Assembly: GCA_947496215.1 (NCBI GenBank)
Contig: CANMCF010000008.1
Location: 62,001 to 126,000, forward strand
Direction: 5' to 3'
Source of the DNA: an uncultured Bizionia sp.
GTDB taxonomy: Bacteria; Bacteroidota; Bacteroidia; Flavobacteriales; Flavobacteriaceae
DNA length: 64,000 nucleotides
The notes beneath the pieces were generated by a model. It did not search any database and was not told where the DNA came from. It was given only the letters and a program-made list of their open reading frames with translations. Shown here piece by piece: positions 7,470 through 15,403 of this stretch. Made by a program: the position numbers and the translations under genes. The first letter of the stretch is position 1. Each line of letters opens with the position of its first letter.

Positions 7470-8378
7470 ATGAAAATTATAAATACCATTACTCACTTCC
7501 CTGAAGAACGTGGCAGAGTAAACCATGAAAAAGAATTGCCTTTGGATGACAACAGGCCTCGCTTCTCTTCTGAAGATTTAGTCTTGAATGTAACCTTGCC
7601 AATTTGCAAAAAATTATTGGAAGAAGTAAACTTCAATCCATTGGACATTGATTTGATATTGAACATTACCTTAACTCCAGATCGCTTATTTCAAGATAAA
7701 ACCATAGGTGTCCCAAGGGTAGCACATCCCATTCACTATTTAATCAAGGCCGAAAATGCATTTGTTATAGACATACATGAAAGTGATTGGAATACCGCCT
7801 TTGCAATTGCCAAATCATTTATGGTAGATCAAGATCGCAAAAATGTGTTGATTGTTAGAACAGAGTTTCTACACTCTTCAGTTCATCCAGATTATGAAAG
7901 CGGTTTTAATATTCCGGACGGTGTTGCGGCAATTCTAGCAGAACAGGACAATGATACGATTGCCGTAGATTATCAAGAATTAGATACAGACGATGTCTTT
8001 TGTAGATATGATATGATTCCTAAAGGAAAAGAATTGGCAGAAGAGCAATTTAGATCTAAGTTGACATGTAAAGCAGATGACAAGTACGTGGAGGATCTAA
8101 ATAGAACAGGTCAGGAGTTTTTAAATAAAATGCTTGAAAGACATGAAGTAGACGGAGTAGTTTTCGAGTCTTGGTTCCCAAAACATAACATTATATGTGA
8201 AGACAGTGAAAAAGTATTTAAGAGTATCCAAAAAGAAGACACATTTAAATCATTAGGGACATTTAGTTTGCCTCACTATCTCAAAGAATTAAAGGAAGAC
8301 AGAGAAGTAAATACCATTTGTAGCATTAGCTATAGCCCCTTTCTTAATAGGTATAGTGGAACAATTTTAACAGTATAA
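7470..8378 (+). CDS. pqsB: PqsB-like KASIII-fold subunit without catalytic cysteine
   Basis: A 302-residue FabH-type thiolase-fold protein. Where active KASIII enzymes have DIxAxCxG, this one reads DIHESDWNT (101-109), so the cysteine position is Asp106, and the usual His and Asn motifs are absent. PqsB of Pseudomonas (283 residues) is likewise a catalytically dead partner that forms a heterodimer with PqsC. The next gene encodes an active-site-containing partner 55 bases away, which fits a PqsB/PqsC pair. Its job would be structural, helping to shape the acyl pocket of the condensing enzyme. Sequence divergence is high, so the assignment rests on fold, missing residues and position. Confidence 0.7.
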   Translation: MKIINTITHFPEERGRVNHEKELPLDDNRPRFSSEDLVLNVTLPICKKLLEEVNFNPLDIDLILNITLTPDRLFQDKTIGVPRVAHPIHYLIKAENAFVIDIHESDWNTAFAIAKSFMVDQDRKNVLIVRTEFLHSSVHPDYESGFNIPDGVAAILAEQDNDTIAVDYQELDTDDVFCRYDMIPKGKELAEEQFRSKLTCKADDKYVEDLNRTGQEFLNKMLERHEVDGVVFESWFPKHNIICEDSEKVFKSIQKEDTFKSLGTFSLPHYLKELKEDREVNTICSISYSPFLNRYSGTILTV

Positions 8379-8433
8379 AGCTACCTCCCTATTCATATCC
8401 CCTCTTTTATCAAATGAGGATTAAAAAACAATT

Positions 8434-9474
8434 ATGAAAAATACCACAATAAAAAGTTTGGCGATTAAAATGCCCAAGAATGCCATTGCCAATGATCAAC
8501 CTCCATACTCAGAAATTGAAGTGATTTCGAATACATGGTATAGGTTTTGGGGAGTTGACAGCAGACATATTATTGATAGAGAATCTGGAGAAACTGCAAT
8601 AGAATTAGCAATAGATGCTAGTAAGAAAGCAATAGAATTAGCAGAAATAACACCTCAAGAAATAGATTTAATATTATGTAATTCTACTTGTTTTGATGGC
8701 TGGTCTGAAGATGCTACTAAAGTTTATCCAAGATTATCGCAAGAGATTAAAAGAAAACTAAACTGCACCAAAGCAATTGTGCTAGATGTAGATCAAGAAT
8801 GTTTAACATTCTTGGTGTCAATGCAAATGGCAAATGGCTATCTTAAAACAGGAGGATTTAAAAATGTTTTAGTTTGCGCGTCGGAGTATATTTCCAGCAT
8901 TTTAGATTTTACAGATAAATCATCTACCATTTTTGCAGATGGAGCAGTTGCCGCCATATTAAACAAAGCAACAGATGACTCAGGTTTAATATCATCTGCA
9001 TTTAAAACCAATGCAGAAGTATATGACTTGGCTGTTGCTCAGTGGAGAAACCCTTGGCATCCAAAAAATGGAGAAGTTAAGCCCGAAGATTATAACTTAT
9101 ATTTTACCATAGAAGAAGATACTCAAGCTAAGATGCAAAAGTTCATCCCCACAATGGTTCCAGAAATGATAAAGGAAGCATTGGGAAAAATAGACATAAC
9201 AACGGAAGATGTTGACTTTTACATCTTTCATCAAACGTCAAAAACAATGGTAGACATATGGGCTAATGCCGTTGGAATAGACTACGACAAATACATATTA
9301 ACAGTTCAGAATTATGGTTGCTTGGCATCTGCTTCCACACCAGTTACACTTTACGAAGCTATTAAACAAAAAAGAGTTAAAGAAGGAGATATAGTTGTTA
9401 TTGCAGGAGCAGCCATAGGCTGGGGCTTTGGAGCCCAAGTATGGAAAATAGGAAAACAAATCAAAATTAATTAA
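8434..9474 (+). CDS. pqsC: PqsC-like condensing enzyme (KASIII fold, Cys-His dyad)
   Basis: A 346-residue FabH-like protein, the length of PqsC (348). Catalytic Cys123 lies in LDVDQECLTF and His266 in FHQTS. The third residue of ordinary KASIII, Asn in the GNT motif, is replaced: here the motif is NYGCLASAS with Cys296. PqsC is known for the same Cys-His dyad without Asn. PqsBC condenses an acyl group with 2-aminobenzoylacetate to give the 2-alkyl-4-quinolone ring. Here an ACP gene follows after 17 bases, so the acyl donor may be an acyl-ACP made by the locus rather than octanoyl-CoA. Confidence 0.8.
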   Translation: MKNTTIKSLAIKMPKNAIANDQPPYSEIEVISNTWYRFWGVDSRHIIDRESGETAIELAIDASKKAIELAEITPQEIDLILCNSTCFDGWSEDATKVYPRLSQEIKRKLNCTKAIVLDVDQECLTFLVSMQMANGYLKTGGFKNVLVCASEYISSILDFTDKSSTIFADGAVAAILNKATDDSGLISSAFKTNAEVYDLAVAQWRNPWHPKNGEVKPEDYNLYFTIEEDTQAKMQKFIPTMVPEMIKEALGKIDITTEDVDFYIFHQTSKTMVDIWANAVGIDYDKYILTVQNYGCLASASTPVTLYEAIKQKRVKEGDIVVIAGAAIGWGFGAQVWKIGKQIKIN

Positions 9475-9491
9475 TATTTAAACTGAAAATT

Positions 9492-9737
9492 ATGGACACT
9501 TTATTAAAAGAAATCGCTGAAATCATTGCACCAATTGCAGAATGCGAAGTAGAAGACGTTACACCAGATGTAGATTTACCAAACGCTTTAGAAATTGACT
9601 CTTTAAGAGGGTTGGAAATCATGGTAATGATCGAGAGAAAATACAAGGTGAAACTATCTGAAGAAAGATTACCAGAAATGACTACTCCAAGAAGCATTGC
9701 AAAAATGATTGCTGAACAATTAGAACTTGTAGGTTAA
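9492..9737 (+). CDS. Dedicated acyl carrier protein
   Basis: An 81-residue acidic ACP with the phosphopantetheine attachment motif EIDSLRGLEIM; the modified serine is Ser37. It sits between the PqsC-like and CrtI-like genes. With the KS, CLF-like, ketoreductase and dehydratase genes downstream and the PPTase at 22720 it would carry the growing acyl chain. The housekeeping ACP would normally lie beside fabF, so a pathway-specific role is inferred. Confidence 0.9.
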   Translation: MDTLLKEIAEIIAPIAECEVEDVTPDVDLPNALEIDSLRGLEIMVMIERKYKVKLSEERLPEMTTPRSIAKMIAEQLELVG

Positions 9738-9759
9738 GATCAATAAACAAGAACTTACA

Positions 9760-11262
9760 ATGGTCAGTAAAGAAGTAGTCGTAAAAACAAAAGAAGTCGA
9801 CGAACTTATTATTGGTGCTGGTCTAACAGGATTGATATATGGCATAACCCTCTTGGAGGAAAAGAAAAATGTGGCCATAGTAGAAGGACACATTTATCCA
9901 GGGGGCTATGCCACTAGTTTCGTGCGCAATAAAAGAAAGTATAAATTCGATTGCAGTCAGCATAAAATAACGGGGCTTAGTGAAAATGGCAACTTGAGAG
10001 ACGTCTTTAAACGAATAGACCTTTGGGACAAATTGGATTTCAAATACTTTGATGAATTATTTTCAATTCATGTTAAAGGGGAATACTACCATATCCCTGG
10101 AAACATAAAGGATATAGAGACATACCTGAATAAACAATTCCCAAAGGAGAAAGAAGGGCTCGACAAATTTTTCCATGACATCAATACCATTGGTTATCAA
10201 AACTATATGTTCGCAAGAATGTTGTTGGGCGAATATCAACTAAATAGAGACATACTACCGGAAACTAGGCAACTTCAGAAGCTTACTGCCAAACAGTATT
10301 TCCAATCATACTTTAACGATGAGAGGCTAATAGAGGTTTTGAGTGCCACTGCAATGTATTTGGGCACACATGCCAATGAGGCCAATGCTGTGTATTTTTT
10401 ACATTACCTATATACAGCTTTTGGAACAAAATCAGGTTATGTCTTAGGAACGGCACAGTCACTTTCAAATTTTTTACTAAAGGAATTTAAGGACAGAGGG
10501 GGCTATGTTTCTCTCAAAGATACCGTTCACGGCATAGAACTAACTGAAGAAGGAGAAATTGCACGAGTAAATAGCAAAAAACATCATTTTGTCACAAAAA
10601 CGATTACTGCAACATGTTCCCCCCACAATGTAATGAACATGCTACCTGAATTCTCAGGAAAAGAGGTTTTTGAAAACAAGCTTCAAGATTTAGAATTTGG
10701 GTGGGGACATTTCTGCGTCTATATCATTACCGATGTTGATCCCGAAGAGTTAGGTGTCACACAAGAGGAATATATTTTCGTAAGCAATGAAGGAGATCTA
10801 TTAAGTCCTGAAGAGATGGAATCGGATGAACGCTATGATAGATTGAGTTTAAGCGTTACCAATTACCATAAAATGGATCCTGAGTGTGGTAAAACGATTC
10901 AACTAATCGTTTTAGACCATAAGAGTGATTGGTTTAAATTGGATGAAGAGGCATACTTGAAAAAGAAAGAACGTATTCAAGAGCAAATCATACAACGTGC
11001 ATATCAATATTTCCCACAATTGCAAGGGCATATCCTATACAAGGAAAGCTCTACACCAAGAACGAATAAAAAATATACCAATTCACCAGGAGGTTCGGCT
11101 TTTGGGTATAAAATATCACCAAACGACAACATGAGATTTTTATCCAAATCTCCTGTAAAAGGATTGAAATTTGCAGGAACCTGGACTTCTGGAGCAGGAT
11201 ATGAAGCCGCAATGTGTCAAGGTTTTATGCACGCTAAACTAAGTTTAAAAAACATGAATTAA
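9760..11262 (+). CDS. CrtI/CrtISO-like FAD-dependent oxidoreductase
   Basis: A 500-residue protein starting with a dinucleotide fold, IIGAGLTGLIYG (residues 17-28), followed by the family pattern EGHIYPGGYATSF and ending in the FAD-contact stretch GLKFAGTWTSGAGYEAAM. This is the phytoene desaturase / carotenoid isomerase / retinol saturase superfamily, whose members desaturate, saturate or isomerise conjugated chains. No carotenoid genes are nearby; it lies directly after the ACP gene and two bases before the diiron oxygenase gene. Action on the acyl chain bound to ACP or to the quinolone, such as dehydrogenation or cis-trans isomerisation, is therefore inferred. Confidence 0.75.
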   Translation: MVSKEVVVKTKEVDELIIGAGLTGLIYGITLLEEKKNVAIVEGHIYPGGYATSFVRNKRKYKFDCSQHKITGLSENGNLRDVFKRIDLWDKLDFKYFDELFSIHVKGEYYHIPGNIKDIETYLNKQFPKEKEGLDKFFHDINTIGYQNYMFARMLLGEYQLNRDILPETRQLQKLTAKQYFQSYFNDERLIEVLSATAMYLGTHANEANAVYFLHYLYTAFGTKSGYVLGTAQSLSNFLLKEFKDRGGYVSLKDTVHGIELTEEGEIARVNSKKHHFVTKTITATCSPHNVMNMLPEFSGKEVFENKLQDLEFGWGHFCVYIITDVDPEELGVTQEEYIFVSNEGDLLSPEEMESDERYDRLSLSVTNYHKMDPECGKTIQLIVLDHKSDWFKLDEEAYLKKKERIQEQIIQRAYQYFPQLQGHILYKESSTPRTNKKYTNSPGGSAFGYKISPNDNMRFLSKSPVKGLKFAGTWTSGAGYEAAMCQGFMHAKLSLKNMN

Positions 11263-11263
11263 A

Positions 11264-12232
11264 ATGAAAGAACTTGTATTATCAGAAAGTGCAGATAGGT
11301 TTATCAAACGATTGAGTAAACTATCTGAAAAAAAACAAATGACTTTAACAGAAAGTCACCCATGGGACGAGCCTTATAATGAAAATGCTTGGTTGAAAAA
11401 GCGAGAAAACCTATCCATTTATGGCACGAAATATTATGATTTAGCTACAGAAGAAGAGCGTATTAGACTAGCCAAGCTTGAAACTGGTGGTTGGTGGGCC
11501 TCCTTTATAGCTTTGGAAAATTTGGTGACAGAATATTATATGAAGTTGATCAATCACCAATCTTTAGCTCAATTTCCAAGTGTGGTAGAGTATATGATGC
11601 ACTTCTGCAAAGAAGAAATCGTCCATTCGATGGTTTTTCGAAAAGCCATGGAGCATTTTAGAATAGAGCCAGTAGAAATTAGCGAGTTCATCAAGGATTT
11701 TTATCAAGACAATGCTTCCATGGAAGAATTTCCTTTGAAAGCAATATACCTGACAATCATCATTGAGTGGTTTGCTGAGAATAATGCCATGCTGGATTTA
11801 CAAAACGATTTTGTATCACCATTGGCAGCCGCCATAGCTTTTGAGCACAACAAGGAAGAAACTAGGCATATCGCTTGGGGAAAACGCATGGTAACGGAAT
11901 TGTGCCATCAAGTTCCTGGATTCATGGAAGAAGCAAGAGAATTTACACCAGGTTTCTTAAGAGGTTTGGTAGACACCATCTTTGGAAATATGGATGTATT
12001 GGAACGTGCAAACTTTAGTCACCCGGCATTTCAGGACATAGAAACGTATTTTGAAACTGTATTGTTTTCAGAAAACAAAAAGAGGATAGACAGTGAGATC
12101 ATGACACCGATTTTTGAATTCTTTGTTGAAATTGGCATCTACCACACAGACTATAGATCTTATTGGGAAGAATCGAGGTTTGATGAAATCATCGATAGTA
12201 TTTTAGAAAAACAAACCGCAGAAACAATATAA
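11264..12232 (+). CDS. AurF-like diiron oxygenase
   Basis: A 322-residue helical protein with ferritin-type diiron ligands: Glu85/Glu90 in ENLVTEYY, EExxH at 117-121 (EEIVH), Glu168 in EWFAEN, and the ExxxExxxH-like group EHNKEETRH (194-202). The pattern matches the AurF/CmlI family, which oxidises arylamines to hydroxylamine, nitroso or nitro compounds. Aminobenzoyl intermediates are predicted for this pathway, so N-hydroxylation of 2-aminobenzoylacetate, as the flavoenzyme PqsL does in Pseudomonas, is an attractive role. Desaturation or hydroxylation of the acyl chain is the alternative. Electrons could come from the reductase at 27761. Confidence 0.75.
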   Translation: MKELVLSESADRFIKRLSKLSEKKQMTLTESHPWDEPYNENAWLKKRENLSIYGTKYYDLATEEERIRLAKLETGGWWASFIALENLVTEYYMKLINHQSLAQFPSVVEYMMHFCKEEIVHSMVFRKAMEHFRIEPVEISEFIKDFYQDNASMEEFPLKAIYLTIIIEWFAENNAMLDLQNDFVSPLAAAIAFEHNKEETRHIAWGKRMVTELCHQVPGFMEEAREFTPGFLRGLVDTIFGNMDVLERANFSHPAFQDIETYFETVLFSENKKRIDSEIMTPIFEFFVEIGIYHTDYRSYWEESRFDEIIDSILEKQTAETI

Positions 12233-12235
12233 ATC

Positions 12236-12577
12236 ATGAGCAGTAAAACAGCAATAAAAAAATTAAATTCGGTAGACGAAGTCATAGCTTCCATGCCTGA
12301 ACGTTTCAACCCTCAAAATTGCCAAGGTTTACAGGCTGTATACCAATGGGAATTAAGTGAACCAGACCGTTTTTTTCATATCATAATAGACAATGGCACT
12401 TTTGAAGTTATTGAAGGCAAGTATGAAAAACCTAACGTAACTGTCATTTGTAGCTGCGAAACCTACTTGAAATTAGTAAACAAAGAAGTGAAAGACATCA
12501 TAGCCATTCTTACTAAAAAGCTTATGGTTAAAGGAAGTATGTCTTTAGGACAAAAGCTAAGTAAAATATTTATTTGA
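12236..12577 (+). CDS. SCP2-like lipid-binding protein
   Basis: A 113-residue protein resembling the SCP2 sterol-transfer domain: a hydrophobic pocket-forming pattern with FEVIEGKYEKPNVTVICSCETYLKLVN (read in pieces, residues 60-85) and a C-terminal KGSMSLGQKLSKIF, the usual end of the fold. Family members bind long acyl chains or acyl-CoA. It lies three bases after the AurF-like gene, and the predicted pqsD start is nine bases after its stop, so it is translationally embedded in the operon. It may hold the hydrophobic alkyl intermediate for the oxygenase. Confidence 0.7.
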   Translation: MSSKTAIKKLNSVDEVIASMPERFNPQNCQGLQAVYQWELSEPDRFFHIIIDNGTFEVIEGKYEKPNVTVICSCETYLKLVNKEVKDIIAILTKKLMVKGSMSLGQKLSKIFI

Positions 12578-12585
12578 TCTTGTCT

Positions 12586-13578
12586 ATGAATCCTCATAAT
12601 GTTATCATAAAAGGTACTGGCTATTGTTTACCAAACAACAATGTTGACAATTTAGACATCGTATCTAGATTAAACTCTACTGTTGAGTTTATTGAAAATA
12701 GAACAGGAGTGTTAACAAGGAAACATGTTGATACCAACCAAAGTCTATCAGACATAACGGTTCCAGCAATGGCTAGTGCATTGGCCAATGCAAATCTGCA
12801 AGCATCAGACATAGACATGTTGATTGTAAACACCTTGAGTCCAGATCATCATGACCCATCTCAGGCATGCTTGCTACAATCAAAACTTGATTTTAATCAT
12901 ATCCCGGTTTTTGACATTAGAGCACAATGCACTGGGTTAATATACGGATTGGATATTGCACAACAATATATCCAATCAGGAAAGCATGAAAACATTATGA
13001 TTGTTTGTGGAGAAGTGCTTTCCAAACGTATGGATTATTCAGATGACGGGAGAAATCTATCAATCCTCTTAGGAGATGGAACTGGGGCAATAATTGTAGG
13101 TAGAGCAGATCAAGATACCGCTAAAGAAAAAGGATTCAAAGACATTGTCATTCATGCAGATGGCAATTACTTCAAATTACTTTGGACAGAAGGACCAGGG
13201 AGTGCCAATTCAGAATTCACCGAGGGCATTCCATATTTTAGAATGAATGGGAAAGACATGTTTCAACATGCATTGTCATCATTTGTAAAAATATCCAAAG
13301 ACACCTTGTCAAAACATGGTTTGACCATTGATGACATAGACTTGGTAATACCTCATCAACCAAACATGCGCATTCTAGACAAAGTAATGGAAGAATTAAA
13401 CATTCCCTTGGAAAAGATCATGCTCAATGTAGAGACTTTAGGGAATATGGCTTCAGGTTCATTACCTGTTACACTGTCTATGGCCATAGAAGAGGGGCGA
13501 TTGAAGGAAGGTGATTTGTGTTTAATCGTAGGTTATGGCTCAGGCGCTACCTGGGGTGCGGCTTTATATCAAAACTAA
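12586..13578 (+). CDS. pqsD: PqsD, anthraniloyl-CoA:malonyl condensing enzyme
   Basis: A 330-residue KASIII-fold enzyme if begun at the ATG at 12586; an upstream TTG at 12574 would add four residues and overlap the previous gene. The catalytic triad in this numbering is Cys115 (DIRAQCTGL), His257 (PHQPN) and Asn287 (GNMASG). Several stretches match Pseudomonas PqsD as I remember it: NTLSPDHHDPSQACL, VCGEVLSKRMD, GRNLSILLGDG, ADGNYF and GSGATWGAALY. PqsD joins anthraniloyl-CoA with malonyl-CoA or -ACP to give 2-aminobenzoylacetyl-CoA. This is the clearest single marker that the locus makes an alkylquinolone. It overlaps the next gene by one base. Confidence 0.93.
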   Translation: MNPHNVIIKGTGYCLPNNNVDNLDIVSRLNSTVEFIENRTGVLTRKHVDTNQSLSDITVPAMASALANANLQASDIDMLIVNTLSPDHHDPSQACLLQSKLDFNHIPVFDIRAQCTGLIYGLDIAQQYIQSGKHENIMIVCGEVLSKRMDYSDDGRNLSILLGDGTGAIIVGRADQDTAKEKGFKDIVIHADGNYFKLLWTEGPGSANSEFTEGIPYFRMNGKDMFQHALSSFVKISKDTLSKHGLTIDDIDLVIPHQPNMRILDKVMEELNIPLEKIMLNVETLGNMASGSLPVTLSMAIEEGRLKEGDLCLIVGYGSGATWGAALYQN

Positions 13579-14441
13579 TGGCAAAACTATATAATATTGG
13601 AAGTTTTGACAATCCCGTTTATTTACTTGGAGCTAAGGGAAACTGGACATTAATAGAAGGGGGTATAAGTGCCCAATACATAACCGTTAAAAATAGACTG
13701 CATGCTATTGTTGAAAATGTGAATGAGATAAAGCATTGGATTATTCTACATACACATTATGACCATTGTGGATTACTTTCTTATTTGTGTCCCAATTTGA
13801 CAGAAGTTCAAGTTTATGCCGGAGAGAAAGCGTGCCAAAATTTGGGAAGAGAAAAGAGCATACAAGTTATAGAAAACCTTAATTCAAAGGTAGTTCAGCT
13901 AAAAAACAATGTTGCGGTTTTAAAGGGTATTCGGCAGATTCCTCTAAATGACATATCAATACAACAACTAAAGGAAGGGGAAGTAATACAATGTGCAAAG
14001 GATTTAGTGTTTTCTGTAATGGAAACTCCTGGACATAGTGATTGTTCTATTTCCTTGTTCGAACAGTATAGTGGACGGCTTTTTGCATCAGATGCCTTGG
14101 GTGAATTTTTCTCTCCCAAAGAATGGTTTCCACTGGCGTTTTCAAACATATCAGATTATTTGAACAGTATAGCGCTTTTGGAAGTTACCGTACCGAAATC
14201 CATAGCTCTAGGCCATAGTGAATGCCTTGTTGGCAAGGAAGCTCAAGAGGCTTTTCATTATAGCACAATTAGTACTCATAAAATCATAGAAGAAGTACAA
14301 CAGCAACTGAAAACCATAGATAAAGAAGTTGTCGTACAACTATTACATCAAAAGTATGCCTATAATAGTCAGGGATTTGTCCCTGAAAATCTACACTATT
14401 TAAGTATGAAACGATTAGTAGAGCTTATAATAGGCTATTAG
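13578..14441 (+). CDS. pqsE: PqsE-like metallo-beta-lactamase-fold thioesterase
   Basis: A 287-residue protein; its ATG shares the last base of the pqsD stop codon, and longer upstream starts would lie inside pqsD. Metal-binding motif HTHYDH at 58-63, followed by CGLLSYLCP, then GHSDCS and SDALGEF. Pseudomonas PqsE has the very similar HYDHCGLLPYLCP, GHSDDH and GDALGEF, the LVEGGIS start (here LIEGGIS), and a C-terminus resembling this PENLHYLSMKRLVEL. PqsE hydrolyses 2-aminobenzoylacetyl-CoA and, in Pseudomonas, also partners with RhlR. No LuxR-type quorum regulator of that kind is visible here, so the thioesterase role is the safer call. Confidence 0.9.
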   Translation: MAKLYNIGSFDNPVYLLGAKGNWTLIEGGISAQYITVKNRLHAIVENVNEIKHWIILHTHYDHCGLLSYLCPNLTEVQVYAGEKACQNLGREKSIQVIENLNSKVVQLKNNVAVLKGIRQIPLNDISIQQLKEGEVIQCAKDLVFSVMETPGHSDCSISLFEQYSGRLFASDALGEFFSPKEWFPLAFSNISDYLNSIALLEVTVPKSIALGHSECLVGKEAQEAFHYSTISTHKIIEEVQQQLKTIDKEVVVQLLHQKYAYNSQGFVPENLHYLSMKRLVELIIGY

Positions 14442-14615
14442 ATTATTCTACTGAAAAAACAATTCTTTTTTGCAGTCATAAAGTACTTAAAAGCAATAGC
14501 ACGTATTAAAAATAAAAGATTTTTCCTTAAAGTTTTTTATCGCCTATATCCTTCGTTATGCATAAAAATGGGCTTTTGACTGGTTAACCAAACATATTAA
14601 AATTAAGATCAAATC

Positions 14616-15365
14616 ATGAAAAACGACTTCACAGACAAATTATTTCTAATAACAGGAGGAAGTAAAGGTATCGGTAAAGCTATTGTAGAAAAGTTTTACG
14701 GGTCAGGAGCAAGAGTAGCCTTTACTTATAACAGCAATCAAAACGCCGCAGAAGAAATAGTTAATGCATTAGGGAACGATAACTCAAGGATCAAATGCTA
14801 TAAACTAGATGTTAAAAATTACGAAGACATCGAACAATTAATCCCAGAAATAGAAAAGGACATGGGAGAGATTTATGGACTGGTAAACAATGCCGGAATA
14901 ACTAAAGATGGTGCCTTTTTTAGAATGCAAGCGGAAGATTGGAACGATGTGATAAACACAAATTTGAACGGAGTCTTCAACGTAACAAAAGTCTTTGGAA
15001 ACAAGGCAATAAGAAGAGGAGAAGGAAAAATAATCAACATATCATCTGTTTCAGGTATGAAAGGGAGTCAAGGACAAGCTAATTATGCAAGCTCCAAAGC
15101 AGCTATTATTTCCTTGACGAAAACACTGGCTAGAGAATTTGCTTCATTTGGAGTACAAGTAAACGCTGTCGCTCCTGGATTCATAGCTACAGAAATGGTA
15201 GATGCAATGCCGGAACTTGCCAAAAAGAAAATCAATAGCATGGTTCCTATGAGGCGTATGGGAGAATCCGAAGAAGTCGCAGAAGCAGTTGAGTTTTTGG
15301 CATCTCCATCAAGCAATTACATTACAGGCCATACACTTGTAATAGACGGAGGACTTACAGCATAA
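14616..15365 (+). CDS. fabG: 3-oxoacyl-ACP reductase (FabG-like SDR)
   Basis: A 249-residue short-chain dehydrogenase. Cofactor loop GGSKGIGKAI (15-24), NNAG, and the catalytic Ser-Tyr-Lys in ISSVSGMKGSQGQANYASSKAA. The end GHTLVIDGGLTA is typical of FabG. It opens a second gene block 174 bases after pqsE and is followed by KS, CLF-like and dehydratase genes, the set expected for reductive chain building on the dedicated ACP. The 174-base gap holds no recognisable promoter of the TAnnTTTG type. Confidence 0.9.
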   Translation: MKNDFTDKLFLITGGSKGIGKAIVEKFYGSGARVAFTYNSNQNAAEEIVNALGNDNSRIKCYKLDVKNYEDIEQLIPEIEKDMGEIYGLVNNAGITKDGAFFRMQAEDWNDVINTNLNGVFNVTKVFGNKAIRRGEGKIINISSVSGMKGSQGQANYASSKAAIISLTKTLAREFASFGVQVNAVAPGFIATEMVDAMPELAKKKINSMVPMRRMGESEEVAEAVEFLASPSSNYITGHTLVIDGGLTA

Positions 15366-15403
15366 CCAACCAAAACAATAGCACAATTTCAAACTAAAAA
15401 ATC

